Positions 27,005-36,019 of a DNA stretch of 64,000 bases are shown here, piece after piece. The notes under the pieces are model-generated. The model saw only the letters and a list, made by a program, of their open reading frames with translations, searched no databases and had not been told where the DNA came from. The stretch is from Actinomadura barringtoniae (GTDB lineage Bacteria; Actinomycetota; Actinomycetes; Streptosporangiales; Streptosporangiaceae): contig NZ_JAGEOJ010000008.1 in NCBI RefSeq assembly GCF_017573505.1, positions 404,821 through 468,820 on the forward strand, written 5' to 3'. The stretch's first letter is position 1. Every line of letters starts with the position of its first letter. A program made the translations under genes and the position numbers.

Positions 27005-28153
27005 ATGGACTTCTCGTTCACACCGGACCAGGAGCGCTACGCGGCGCAGATCCGCAAGTTCGCCGAGGAGCGCGTCGCCCCGCACTACCAGGAGGGCGAC
27101 CGGACCGGCGAACCGCGGCCGGGGATCTGGAGCGAGCTCGCCGAACAGGGTCTGCTCGGGCTGCGCGTACCGGCCGCGCTCGGCGGTCGCGGCGCGGACT
27201 GCGTGACCACCGGGCTGGCCCTGGAGGAGCTGGCGAGGGCCGACTTCAACGCCTGCTACGCCGTGCTGCAGGCCGCGTTGATCGCCGACGTGCTGGCCTC
27301 CAACGGGTCCGAGGAGCAGCAGGCGCGGTGGCTGCCGGGGATCGCGTCCGGCGAGGCGCTGGTCGCGCTGTGCCTGACCGAGCCGGGGCACGGCTCGGAC
27401 GCCGCCTCGATCGAGCTGGCCGCCGAGCCGGCCGGTGACGGCCGCTGGCTGCTGAACGGGGTGAAGACCTCGATCATGCTGGGCGCGTACGCGACGCACG
27501 GCCTGGTGTTCGCCCGTACGGGCGGCCCCGGCGCGCGCGGCGTCACCGCTTTCTACGCCGCCCTGGACGACGCGCACCTCACGCGGACGCGCGGCCGCGA
27601 TCTCGGCGGCCGTTCGGCGGGACGGGCGGAGCTGCGGTTCGACGGGCTGCCGGTCGGTCCCGAGGACATCGTCGGCGGCGAGGGGCTCGGCTTCATCCAG
27701 GTGATGCGCGGCTTCGACTACTCGCGCGCGCTGATCAGCCTGATGTGCCTGGCCGCCGCGGGCCAGTCCATCGACGAGGCGCACGAGCACGCCCGTTCAC
27801 GGCAGGCGTTCGGCGGTCCGCTCGGGCGGTTCCAGGGCGTGGCGTTCCCGCTCGCCGAGCACGCCACCTACCTGCGGGCCGCGCGGCTGCTCGCGTACGA
27901 GGCGCTGTGGCTGAAGGACACCGGGAGCGACCCCGCCGTGCCCGCCAACATGGCCAAGGCGTGGGCGCCGCGCGCCGCCGTCGAGGCCTGCCATCAGGCG
28001 CTGCTCACGTTCGGGCAGCTCGGCTGGTCGGAGGAGCTGCCGATCGCGCAGCGGCTCCGCGACGTCATCGGCCTGGAGATCGGGGACGGCACCCAGCAGG
28101 TGACGCGGCTGGTCGTCGCGCGTCACCTGCTGGGCCGCGAGTACGCGCCCTAG
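27005..28153 (+). CDS. acyl-CoA dehydrogenase (AliB-like)
   Basis: A 382-residue flavin enzyme, likely desaturating the CoA thioester made by the preceding ligase. MDFSFTPDQERYAAQIRKFA is a typical start; the FAD-binding block is ALCLTEPGHGSDAASIELAAE. Near the C-terminus IGDGTQQVTRL replaces the usual YEGT-x-Q, so the position of the standard catalytic Glu holds Asp. It forms a ligase-dehydrogenase pair resembling cyclohexanecarboxylate activation and oxidation (AliA/AliB), an assignment made by resemblance only. It is translationally close to the ligase, with the start three bases after that stop. Confidence 0.88.
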   Translation: MDFSFTPDQERYAAQIRKFAEERVAPHYQEGDRTGEPRPGIWSELAEQGLLGLRVPAALGGRGADCVTTGLALEELARADFNACYAVLQAALIADVLASNGSEEQQARWLPGIASGEALVALCLTEPGHGSDAASIELAAEPAGDGRWLLNGVKTSIMLGAYATHGLVFARTGGPGARGVTAFYAALDDAHLTRTRGRDLGGRSAGRAELRFDGLPVGPEDIVGGEGLGFIQVMRGFDYSRALISLMCLAAAGQSIDEAHEHARSRQAFGGPLGRFQGVAFPLAEHATYLRAARLLAYEALWLKDTGSDPAVPANMAKAWAPRAAVEACHQALLTFGQLGWSEELPIAQRLRDVIGLEIGDGTQQVTRLVVARHLLGREYAP

Positions 28154-28199
28154 CGTTCCGGGGGCGCGTTCATCACGGGCCGAGCGCGCCGGCTCGCGA

Positions 28200-29405
28200 T
28201 CACGGGCCGAGGGCGTCGGCCGCCAGTCCTGCCGAGAAGAGCTGGATGCCGCGGACGCTTGTCGGCGAGCAGCCCGCGAGCTGCTCGATGCGGTTGAGGC
28301 GGTAGTCCAGCGTGGAGCGGTGGATGCCGAGCAGCCGGGCGGTCCGGCCGCGGTCCAGGTCGCAGCGGTAGAGCGCGAGCAGCGTGGTCCACAGCTGCTC
28401 GCGCTCGCGGACGGCGGCCATCCGGGCGGCCAGCCGCAGCCTCAGGTCGCGCCGGGTGACCAGCGCCGCGCCGACGACCGTGTCGGACAGGAAGGCCGCA
28501 CGGCCCGCCTCGCCCAGGCCCGCGAGCAACGCGCTGGTCGCGATCGCCTCCTCGGTGGCGGCCTTGGCCTCGACCGCCCTGGTCTCGGCGGTCTCGCCGC
28601 CGGTCAGCCCGGCCAGCCCGGCGACGAAGCCCCATCCGTACGTCGCGTGGCAGGCGCCGAGCAGCCGCGTCGCGGCGATGCGCACGGCGGGTTCGGTCTC
28701 GGGATCGCAGGAGTCGGGAGCGGGGAGCAGGGCGAGCAGGCGGGTCCGTTCGGGCGTCGGGGCGCACAGGGCGCCCGCGGGGAGCTGGGCGCGGATGCCG
28801 GGCGGCACCTCGTCGAACAGCGGCGGCTCGGTCTTGTCGTCGGCGGGCACGGGGACCAGCGCCGCGATGACGCCGTTGTCGGGCAGGCTCACGCCCGCCT
28901 CGCTGGCCACGCTCGCGACGTCGCCGCCGCCGGACAGCGTGGCGACCACGAGCTGGGCGGCGGCCTGGCCGCCGCCGACGCGGATGGTCTCCTCGATGTA
29001 GGCGCGCCGGATGACCGTGAGGATCACCGGCAGCCCGGAGGCGGCCATGGAGCTGGCGCGCAGCAGGTCGGAGGCGGCGCGCGGGCGGACGGTGTTCCAC
29101 AGGTTGCGGAACAGGCTGACCAGCACGATCTGGCAGCACAGCTCGATCTCCTGCAGCGGCACCCAGTCGCGGGCGCACCGCCGGGCGGCCGCGGCCACCC
29201 GGCGCTTGTCGGGGCTGGACGGCTCCCCGGCCGTCCAGAGGCACTCGATCAGGCGCCGGACCATGTCCGGCACGATTTCTTCCCAGGGGTAGCGGGGTCC
29301 TGCCGAGTGCAGTGCGGTGGCCAGCGCGGGCGCCGCGTCGGCGGCGATCGCGTTGGCGAACTGGTCGATGTCGAGTTCGTCGGTCAGGGCGGCAGACTTC
29401 GGCAC
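28200..29405 (-). CDS. PucR/CdaR-type transcriptional regulator
   Basis: A 401-residue regulator. The C-terminal HTH_30 domain is clear: LLALYRCDLDRGRTARLLGIHRSTLDYRLNRIEQLAG. The preceding region has the CdaR/PucR-like middle domain. The N-terminal helical part is typical of actinobacterial PucR proteins with an unknown ligand. GTG at 29405 has GGAGGA five bases upstream, so the longer frame is not used. It converges on the ligase-dehydrogenase pair and is the only regulator near the accessory cluster, so it is a candidate cluster regulator. Confidence 0.85.
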   Translation of the reverse strand: MPKSAALTDELDIDQFANAIAADAAPALATALHSAGPRYPWEEIVPDMVRRLIECLWTAGEPSSPDKRRVAAAARRCARDWVPLQEIELCCQIVLVSLFRNLWNTVRPRAASDLLRASSMAASGLPVILTVIRRAYIEETIRVGGGQAAAQLVVATLSGGGDVASVASEAGVSLPDNGVIAALVPVPADDKTEPPLFDEVPPGIRAQLPAGALCAPTPERTRLLALLPAPDSCDPETEPAVRIAATRLLGACHATYGWGFVAGLAGLTGGETAETRAVEAKAATEEAIATSALLAGLGEAGRAAFLSDTVVGAALVTRRDLRLRLAARMAAVREREQLWTTLLALYRCDLDRGRTARLLGIHRSTLDYRLNRIEQLAGCSPTSVRGIQLFSAGLAADALGP

Positions 29406-29777
29406 GTAGTCCTCCACGGTGGCACGTCCGGGGCGGGACGTGGCCCACCATCGGCCGGTCCGCCGCCTCAGTCCAGCCACCCCAAGCGATCTTGTGCACC
29501 CGGGCCGTGAGCGGCGCAGGTGATCATCAAGCCGGGGGCCGCGAGCGTGGCCGGATGAGGACAGGTGTGCGCGCGTCTCCCCCTTGGTTACGCCTTACTC
29601 CCGTACTGACGACACGATCGAACATGAAGTCGGGTTCGACCCGATACTGACCGGGATCGGACAACCTGCGTCAACGCGCCCGAACGCGCCTCAGCCCGTC
29701 GCCGAGGCCTGCCACGGGCCCCGGCGACGAAGGAAAGGACGAGGGAAAAGACGAAGGAAAAAGCGTGCCGAACGATC
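29406..29777. other. gap between PucR gene and pyk, with a hairpin
   Basis: No gene seen. At 29697-29729 an 11-of-12-bp stem (CGTCGCCGAGGC with GCCCCGGCGACG) follows the pyk stop. On the minus strand it comes after a pyrimidine tract (CTTTTTCCTTCGTCTTTTCC), so it may end the pyk transcript. The PucR promoter must lie in 29406-29690. Confidence 0.5.
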
Positions 29778-31220
29778 TCAGCCGGCGTCGCGGGCGGCGA
29801 TGTCCTCGCCGATGCAGTGCACGCGCAGCGCGTTGGTCGAGCCCGGGGTTCCGGGGGGCGAGCCCGCCACGATCACGACGCGGTCGCCCTTCTGGACCCG
29901 GCCGGTCTCCAGCAGGCCCTGTTCCACCTGGCGGACCATGTCGTCGGTGTGGTGCGCGTGCGGGACGATGAACGTCTCGACGCCCCAGACGTGCGCGAGG
30001 CGGCCGCGGGTCGCGGCGACCGAGGTGAAGGCCAGCAGCGGGATCGGTGAGCGGTAGCGCGACAGCCGCCGCGCGGTCTCCCCCGACATGGTGAACGCGA
30101 CCAGCGCCTCGGCGCCGACCAGCGCGCCGACCTCGGCGGCGGCGCGCGCGATGGCGCCGCCGACGGTCTCGGAACGACGGTTCAGCGCGTGCGTGGCGTG
30201 CAGGCTCGCCTTCTCGGCGACCTGCACGATGCGGCTCATCGTCTGGACCGACTCGATCGGGTACTGCCCGACGCTGGTCTCGCCGGACAGCATGACCGCG
30301 TCGGCGCCCTCGAAGACGGCGTTGGCGACGTCGGAGGCCTCGGCGCGGGTCGGCCGCGGCGCCGAGATCATCGACTCCAGCATCTGGGTGGCGACGATGA
30401 CCGGGCGGGCCTTCTCGCGGCACAGCTCGATGGCGCGCTTCTGGACGATCGGCACCTGCTCCAGCGGCAGCTCGACGCCGAGGTCGCCGCGGGCGACCAT
30501 GATGCCGTCGAACGCCGCGACGATCTCCGGCAGCGCCTCCACGGCCTGCGGCTTCTCGATCTTGCCGATGAGGGGGACGCGGACGCCCTCCTCCTCCATG
30601 ATCCGATAACAGATGTCGGCGTCCTCGGGCGAGCGCACGAAGGACAGCGCGACCATGTCGACGCCGAGCCGCAGGGCCCAGCGCAGGTCCTCCTCGTCCT
30701 TGTCGGTGAGCGCGGGCACGCTCACCGGGACGCCCGGCAGGTTGAGTCCCTTGTTGTCGGAGACCATGCCGCCGACCTTGACCGTGGTGAGGACGCGCGG
30801 CCCGTCCACCGAGGCCACCTCGAGGGCGACACGGCCGTCGTCGATCAGCACGGTGTCGCCGGGGTTCACGTCGCCCGGCAGGCCCTGGTAGGTCGTGGAG
30901 ACCTGGCGGCGGGAGCCGGGGACGTCCTCGGTCGTGATGGTGAACTCGTCGCCCAGCGTGAGCCGTACGGGCCCGTCCGGGAACCGCCCGATGCGGATCT
31001 TGGGGCCCTGGAGGTCGGCCAGGATGCCCACGCCGCGCCCGGTCTCCTCGGCGGCCGCGCGCAGCCGGTGGAACACCTGCTCGTGCACGGCGTGCTCGCC
31101 GTGGCTCATGTTGAGCCGGGCGACGTCGACGCCTGCGTCGACGAGGGCGCGGATCTGCTCGGGGCTGGAGCAGGCGGGGCCGATGGTACTGACGATCTTC
31201 GCTCGACGGGTCACGGGCAC
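29778..31220 (-). CDS. pyk: pyruvate kinase
   Basis: A 480-residue enzyme that converts phosphoenolpyruvate and ADP to pyruvate and ATP. Starts at GTG 31220 (MPVTRRAKIVSTIGPACSS). Motifs: LNMSHGEH, PLIGKIEKPQAVEAL (catalytic Lys), MVARGDLGVELP and TQMLESMI. The C-terminal domain ends GDRVVIVAGSPPGTPGSTNALRVH, the normal regulatory-domain fold. Full length. A DasR-like palindrome lies about 80 bases upstream of the start. Confidence 0.97.
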   Translation of the reverse strand: MPVTRRAKIVSTIGPACSSPEQIRALVDAGVDVARLNMSHGEHAVHEQVFHRLRAAAEETGRGVGILADLQGPKIRIGRFPDGPVRLTLGDEFTITTEDVPGSRRQVSTTYQGLPGDVNPGDTVLIDDGRVALEVASVDGPRVLTTVKVGGMVSDNKGLNLPGVPVSVPALTDKDEEDLRWALRLGVDMVALSFVRSPEDADICYRIMEEEGVRVPLIGKIEKPQAVEALPEIVAAFDGIMVARGDLGVELPLEQVPIVQKRAIELCREKARPVIVATQMLESMISAPRPTRAEASDVANAVFEGADAVMLSGETSVGQYPIESVQTMSRIVQVAEKASLHATHALNRRSETVGGAIARAAAEVGALVGAEALVAFTMSGETARRLSRYRSPIPLLAFTSVAATRGRLAHVWGVETFIVPHAHHTDDMVRQVEQGLLETGRVQKGDRVVIVAGSPPGTPGSTNALRVHCIGEDIAARDAG

Positions 31221-31284
31221 AACGCTACTTAGTTACCAGCCGGTACGGATAAACGTGCAGGATGCGGCCACCCAACATTCACGT

Positions 31285-31313
31285 AGTGGTCTAGCTCAAA
31301 GGTCTAGACCATG
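31285..31313. promoter_or_regulatory. DasR-like operator pair upstream of pyk
   Basis: AAAGGTCTAGACCATG at 31298-31313 contains the perfect palindrome GGTCTAGACC (31301-31310) and matches 12 of 16 bases of the dre consensus ACTGGTCTAGACCAGT. A half-site, AGTGGTCTAG, lies just before it at 31285-31294. Position about 80 bases upstream of pyk. Confidence 0.55.
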
Positions 31314-31342
31314 TGGTCCGCATCACCCGCCGAGCCTCCAGA

Positions 31343-31897
31343 TCAGCCGAAGAACGCCTCCACCGCGGCCTGGCAGAACGACTTGAGATCATCGGGCTTG
31401 CGGCTGGTGATCAAGACGTTCGGCCCGTTGGCGCAGACCTGGACCTCCTCGTCCACCCACGTCGCCCCCGCGTTCATCAGGTCGGTCCGCAGGCTCGGCC
31501 ACGAGGTCATCACCCGCCCGCGCACGACGTCGGCCTCGATCAGCGTCCAGGGCGCGTGGCAGATCGACGCGACCGGCTTGCCCGCGTCGAAGAACGCCCT
31601 GGCGAACCCGACGGCCTTCGGGTCGGTCCGCAGGAAGTCGGGGTTGGCGACGCCGCCCGGCAGCACCAGGCCGTCGAACTCCTCGGAAGTGGAGACGTCC
31701 ACGGTGGTGTCGACCGGGAACGTGTCGGCCTTGTCGAGGTGATCGAAGGCCTGCACGCGGCCGGACTGCGTGGAGACCAGCCGGGGCCGCCCACCGGCGT
31801 CCTCGACGGCCTTCCAGGGCTCGGTGAGCTCGACCTGCTCGGCCCCCTCCGGGGCGACCAGGAACGCGATGACCTTGCCTTCAAGCTCGCTCGACAT
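31343..31897 (-). CDS. PfpI/DJ-1 family protein
   Basis: A 184-residue class I amidotransferase-like protein of the PfpI/YhbO group. Motifs: GLVLPGGVANPDFLRTDP, and the nucleophile elbow ASICHAPWTL with Cys followed by His. The group is linked to stress protection and to deglycase-like or protease activity in other bacteria; which applies here is not shown. The ATG at 31897 has GAGGGA ahead of it. It is divergent from an AraC-type regulator gene 77 bases away. Confidence 0.9.
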   Translation of the reverse strand: MSSELEGKVIAFLVAPEGAEQVELTEPWKAVEDAGGRPRLVSTQSGRVQAFDHLDKADTFPVDTTVDVSTSEEFDGLVLPGGVANPDFLRTDPKAVGFARAFFDAGKPVASICHAPWTLIEADVVRGRVMTSWPSLRTDLMNAGATWVDEEVQVCANGPNVLITSRKPDDLKSFCQAAVEAFFG

Positions 31898-31974
31898 GGC
31901 GAAATCCCTCCTCGTACGGTTGTTCGGCCTACATCGAGCACCCTGCCCAGCACCCGGGGTGGTATGCAGGAAGG

Positions 31975-32685
31975 GTGAACCCGAGCCGCTACCGCGAGGT
32001 CCCGGCCCCCTCCGGGGCGGGCCTGGCGTGCGCGTGGAGCCAGGAGCTCTCACGCGACGCGGACGGCCCGTTCGAGCAGCTCGTGGTGCCGGACGGGTGC
32101 ATCGACCTGATCTGGTGGGCCGGCGAGGGCAAGATCCAGGTCGCGGGCCCCGACACCCGATCGAACCTGGCCGGGCTCAAGCCCGGCGACCGCCTGATCG
32201 CCGTCCGTTTCCGCCCGGGCATGGCCGCTCCGACCCTGGGCGTCCCCGCCGACGCCGTACGGGACGGCCGACTGCCGCTCCGCGACCTGTGGGGCGACGC
32301 CGCCGACCGCCTGGGCGACCTCCTGACCGCCTCCGCGGACCCGCAGGCCGCCCTGACCGCCGCCGTCCTGAACCGCACGTCCGCCTCCGGCCCGGTGGAC
32401 CCGATCGCCCGTCCGCTGGTCACCGCCCTGGCCGAGGGCACCGTACGGGAGGCCGCCCACTCGCTCGGCCTGGGCGAACGCCAGCTCCGCCGCCGCACCA
32501 TGGCCGCGTTCGGCTACAGCCCCAAGACCCTGCAGCGCGTCCTCCGCTTCCAGCGCGCGCTGAAACTGGCCCGCGCGGGCCACCCGTTCGCCGACGTCGC
32601 CTACGAAACCGGCTACACCGACCAGGCCCACCTGGCCCACGAGGTCCGAGACCTGGCAGGCACCCCCCTCACCGGCCTCGTCTGA
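31975..32685 (+). CDS. AraC-family transcriptional regulator with DUF6597-like N-domain
   Basis: A 236-residue regulator. The N-terminal half (LVVPDGCIDLIWWAGEG, AGPDTRS) is the DUF6597-type sensor domain. The C-terminal half is an AraC HTH: EAAHSLGLGERQLRRRTMAAFGYSPKTLQRVLRFQRAL, then FADVAYETGYTDQAHLAHEVRDLAGTPLTGL. GTG at 31975 has AGGAAGG upstream. It may control the divergent PfpI gene. Its stop is directly next to the stop of the converging YjbR gene. Confidence 0.87.
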   Translation: MNPSRYREVPAPSGAGLACAWSQELSRDADGPFEQLVVPDGCIDLIWWAGEGKIQVAGPDTRSNLAGLKPGDRLIAVRFRPGMAAPTLGVPADAVRDGRLPLRDLWGDAADRLGDLLTASADPQAALTAAVLNRTSASGPVDPIARPLVTALAEGTVREAAHSLGLGERQLRRRTMAAFGYSPKTLQRVLRFQRALKLARAGHPFADVAYETGYTDQAHLAHEVRDLAGTPLTGLV

Positions 32686-33063
32686 TCAGCGGGTGTGGGT
32701 GGGGGCGGGCGGGATGTAGCCGGGGCGCAGGCGGCGCGGGAGGGATGCCACCACCACGTCGTAGGCCTCTTCGATCAGGCCGCGGACCTCGCCGGGGTCC
32801 AGATCTCCGTCCAGGACGACCGTCACCCAGTGCTTCTTGTTGAGGTGGTAGCCGGGCAGGACGGTGCCGGGGTACTGGGCCTTGAGGGCCTCCACTTCGT
32901 CGGGCGGGAGCTTGAGGCTGACCCGCGGGTTCTCCTCGTCCTCCGACAGCAGCGCGAAGATCTTGCCCTCGATGCGGTAGACGGCGGGCTGGGGGCCGAA
33001 GGGGTAGTCCTCTTTGGTCCTCTCCAGTGACAGGCAGTGCTGGGAAACGTCGTCGGGGGTCAT
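32686..33063 (-). CDS. YjbR/MmcQ family protein
   Basis: A 125-residue protein of the YjbR fold (similar to the CyaY-like/DNA-binding YjbR group): YPFGPQPAVYRIEGKIFALL, SLKLPPDEVEALKAQYPG and HLNKKHWVTVVLDG, all standard motifs. Cellular role not established. ATG at 33063 overlaps the stop of the upstream gene by four bases (ATGA), so the two are coupled. Confidence 0.85.
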   Translation of the reverse strand: MTPDDVSQHCLSLERTKEDYPFGPQPAVYRIEGKIFALLSEDEENPRVSLKLPPDEVEALKAQYPGTVLPGYHLNKKHWVTVVLDGDLDPGEVRGLIEEAYDVVVASLPRRLRPGYIPPAPTHTR

Positions 33064-33947
33064 CGCGGCAGCCTTCCGTACGCGCGCAGGGTCTTGAGCC
33101 GTTCGACGGTCACATAGCCGCGCCACTCGGGCTCGGTCTTGGGCGTCCAGATCAGGAAGTCGACCGTCCAGCCGCCGTCCTCGCGCTGGGCCTCCACGAG
33201 CGCGTCCAGCTGCTCCTCGATCGTCTCGTCGGAGAAGAGGCGGCGGCCGAACCCGTCGGGCGCCGGGGCGAGGTCGAGGGGGAAGTGCAGGTCGCCGCCG
33301 GGCGCGTTCGGGTCGAGGGTGACGCGCTGCAGCATCGGCTTGCGGAGGCGTTCGAACGCGGCCTCGGCGCGATCGCGGTCGGGCGCCTGGTCGAGGAAGG
33401 CGAGGATCGCGTAGATCTCGTACGGCGCCGGGTCGTCGGCGGCGTCGATCGCCGCCCAGCAGAACTCGGTCGCCGGGCCCAGCCACGGGTGGGCGGAGCC
33501 GATCCGGTGCAGTTGCCCGGCCAGCGTGCCGGTGGGGACGATGCCGCCCGGCGGGTCGTCCGGCGTCTGCCACCAGGGCGCGTGCGGCGCCTCGCGTACC
33601 GACGGCAGCACGAACGGCACTCCCCCGCCGCGGCTGATCGTGGCGAGGTAGTCGCACAGCCGCGTCACCGCCGCGTCGTCGTCCGCGCCCGCCTCGTGCA
33701 GGAACTCCAGCGCGTGCTGCGCCGGAACGGGCTGGCTGCCCTCGCCGCGCAGGTCGGGCTCCAGCGCCTGGCCGTAGCCGCCGTCGGCGTTCTCGTACGG
33801 GCGCAGGGCCGCCGCGATGGCCGCCGCTGGCCCGCCGCGGAAGTGGAACGCGAACCTGCGCCGGTCGATCAGGCGCGCGTTGCGCCGCATGAAGTCCTCG
33901 GCCCGGTCCAGCCGTCCGCCGTCGATCATGAGAGCACCCTCGTTCAT
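33060..33947 (-). CDS. alpha-toroid (terpene-cyclase-like) protein
   Basis: A 295-residue protein with repeats like those of squalene/oxidosqualene cyclases and prenyltransferases: YENADGGYGQALEPDLRG and AQREDGGWTVDFLIW (Q-x-D-G-x-W type). There is no DXDD motif, so classical cyclase activity is not indicated. Related actinobacterial proteins are annotated only as hypothetical. It is co-transcribed with the YjbR gene. Confidence 0.65.
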   Translation of the reverse strand: MNEGALMIDGGRLDRAEDFMRRNARLIDRRRFAFHFRGGPAAAIAAALRPYENADGGYGQALEPDLRGEGSQPVPAQHALEFLHEAGADDDAAVTRLCDYLATISRGGGVPFVLPSVREAPHAPWWQTPDDPPGGIVPTGTLAGQLHRIGSAHPWLGPATEFCWAAIDAADDPAPYEIYAILAFLDQAPDRDRAEAAFERLRKPMLQRVTLDPNAPGGDLHFPLDLAPAPDGFGRRLFSDETIEEQLDALVEAQREDGGWTVDFLIWTPKTEPEWRGYVTVERLKTLRAYGRLPR

Positions 33948-34074
33948 GCGCTCACCCTAGAGCGGGCCTCTGACAGTGGTCTTGTAGAAAACGGTCTCGC
34001 CCACCGCGCGGCCTAAGGATCCATAGGGCAAGTCGGTCATGTACGGATGGTCGTTCTCGCTGTTGAATGGCCGC

Positions 34075-35496
34075 ATGAGCGACCCCATCCACGAGCACGA
34101 CACCGCGGCCGCCGGACTCGACCTGGTCGCCAAGGCGGCCGAACCGTACCTGCGCACCCTGGACGACAGGCTCGTCCACGACCGCACCCGCGACGCACTG
34201 CTGCGCGAGCTGGAGGGGCCGCTCCCCGAGAAGGGCGACGGCGGCCCGGCGGCGGTCGAACGGCTGTTGCGAATCGGCACGGAGGCGGGCACCCACTCGT
34301 CGGGGCCGCGTTTCTTCCACTTCGTCGTCGGCGGCTCCACCCCGGCGGCGATGGCCGGCGACTGGGCGACGTCGCTGCTCGACCAGGGCGGCGGGCTCTG
34401 GCTGGTCTCCCCGTTCGCCACCCATGTCGAGACCGTCGCGCTCGGCTGGCTGAAGGACCTGTTCGGCATCCCCGCCTCGTTCGGCGGCGTGCTGACCCCG
34501 AGCGCCACGCTCGCGCACGTGACCGGGCTCGCCGCGGCCCGCCACTGGTGGGCCGAACGGCACGGCGTGGACGTGGCGGCGCAGGGCCTGGCAGGGCTGC
34601 CGCAGATGCCGGTCCTCAGCAGCGGTCTCGTGCACGCCAGCACCCGCAAGGCGCTCCAGATCCTCGGCTGCGGACGCGACACCCTGCGGACGTTCTCCCG
34701 CGACGACGCCGGCCGCGTCGACCTGGCCGCGATGGAGGCCGCGCTCACCGCACTGGGCGGCGCCCCCGCGGTGATCGTCGCCAACCTCGGCGAGGTCAAC
34801 AGCGGCGACTCCGACCCGATCAACGACCTCGCCGACCTGGCCGCCCGCCACGGCGCCTGGTTGCACGTGGACGGCGCGTTCGGCATCTTCACCGCACTGT
34901 CTCCCCGCACCGCCCACCTCGCCCGCGGCATCGAGCGCGCGAACTCGATCACCGCGGACGGGCACAAGTGGCTGAACGTGCCGTACGAGAGCGGCTTCTC
35001 GTTCGTCCAGGACCCCGAGATCCTCGGCAAGGCGTTCGGCGCGTGGGGCGCCGCCTACCTGCCGTCCATGGACGACGAGCGGATCAACTACAACATGCTG
35101 GGCCCCGAGTCGTCCCGCCGCGCCCGCGCGCTGCCGATCTGGGCCACGCTGCGCGCGTACGGGCGGGAGGGCTACCGGGAGATGGTGGAACGCCACCTGG
35201 ACGCCGCGTCCCACCTGGGCGCCCTGGTCGAACGATCCCCCGACTTCGAGCTCGTGGCCCCCGTCCAGATGTCCGTCGTCTGCTTCCGCTACCGCCCGCC
35301 CGGCGTCCCCGAAGACCGGCTGGACGACCTGAATTCAGCCCTGGGCGCCGCCCTCCTCGCCGACGGCCGCGTCTACGCGGGCACCAGCACGTACCGAGGC
35401 ATGACGGTCTTCCGCCCGACGCTGGTCAACTGGCGCACCACCCGCGCCGACGCCGAACTCCTCCTGGACGTCCTGCGCGAGCTGACCCTCAGGTAG
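34075..35496 (+). CDS. PLP-dependent decarboxylase (group II)
   Basis: A 473-residue aromatic-L-amino-acid/glutamate decarboxylase-family protein. The active site shows HVDGAFGIF (Asp266) and the PLP Lys298 in ITADGHKWLNVP. The start ATG at 34075 was chosen as the first in a good context; an upstream frame adds 12 unlikely residues. The substrate could be an amino acid such as aspartate, tyrosine or tryptophan, and the sequence does not settle which. Converges on the VOC gene, with stops overlapping by 8 bases. Confidence 0.85.
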   Translation: MSDPIHEHDTAAAGLDLVAKAAEPYLRTLDDRLVHDRTRDALLRELEGPLPEKGDGGPAAVERLLRIGTEAGTHSSGPRFFHFVVGGSTPAAMAGDWATSLLDQGGGLWLVSPFATHVETVALGWLKDLFGIPASFGGVLTPSATLAHVTGLAAARHWWAERHGVDVAAQGLAGLPQMPVLSSGLVHASTRKALQILGCGRDTLRTFSRDDAGRVDLAAMEAALTALGGAPAVIVANLGEVNSGDSDPINDLADLAARHGAWLHVDGAFGIFTALSPRTAHLARGIERANSITADGHKWLNVPYESGFSFVQDPEILGKAFGAWGAAYLPSMDDERINYNMLGPESSRRARALPIWATLRAYGREGYREMVERHLDAASHLGALVERSPDFELVAPVQMSVVCFRYRPPGVPEDRLDDLNSALGAALLADGRVYAGTSTYRGMTVFRPTLVNWRTTRADAELLLDVLRELTLR

Positions 35497-35944
35497 CGCA
35501 CTCCTCGCCCCACCCGATGCTCTCGTCGAGCTCGTCGAACGGCTCGGTGAGGCTGTACCAGTTGCCCGAGTCGTCGCGGAAGATCGCCTCGATGCCGTAC
35601 GGGCGCTTCTCCGGCCCCTGGACGAACGTCACGCCCTTGGCCTTGAGGCGCTCGTACTCGGCCTGGCAGTCATCGGTGTTGAACGCGCCCGCCCCCAGCA
35701 CGCCCTTGGCGATGAGCCCCCGCAACTGCTCGGCGGACTCGGGATCCAGCGACGGCGTCCCCGGGACCATCAGGGCCAGCTCAAGCCCCGGCTGGTCCTT
35801 CATCCCGACCGTCACCCACCGCATGCCGCCCTCGCCCAGCGTCCGGTCGTTCTTCAGCTCCAGGCCGAGCTTCTCGGTGAAGAAGTCCTTCGCCGAATCC
35901 TGGTCCAGCACCCAGATGGTGGCCAATCCCAGTCCAGTGATCAT
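35489..35944 (-). CDS. VOC-family (glyoxalase-like) protein
   Basis: A 151-residue glyoxalase/bleomycin-resistance-fold protein: ATIWVLDQDSAKDFFTEKLGLE and RPYGIEAIFRDDSGNWYSLTEP. The metal-site residues are only partly typical, so the enzyme activity is uncertain. ATG 35944 has GGGAG upstream. It lies 75 bases after an AraC gene on the same strand, suggesting that the regulator and this gene are one unit. Confidence 0.87.
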   Translation of the reverse strand: MITGLGLATIWVLDQDSAKDFFTEKLGLELKNDRTLGEGGMRWVTVGMKDQPGLELALMVPGTPSLDPESAEQLRGLIAKGVLGAGAFNTDDCQAEYERLKAKGVTFVQGPEKRPYGIEAIFRDDSGNWYSLTEPFDELDESIGWGEECAT

Positions 35945-36019
35945 GATCGCCGCTCCCTTCGTCTCACTCCGTGGTGATTCCACGATGACAGCAGCGCTCA
36001 CCTGCGGACTTCTCGAAAG

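Noticed and set aside
25049..27790. A 913-residue open frame opposite the ligase and dehydrogenase
   Set aside because: Covers two well-supported genes and has no motif of its own.
33060..33947. A true squalene-type terpene cyclase
   Set aside because: QW-like repeats are present but the DXDD catalytic motif and usual length are missing.
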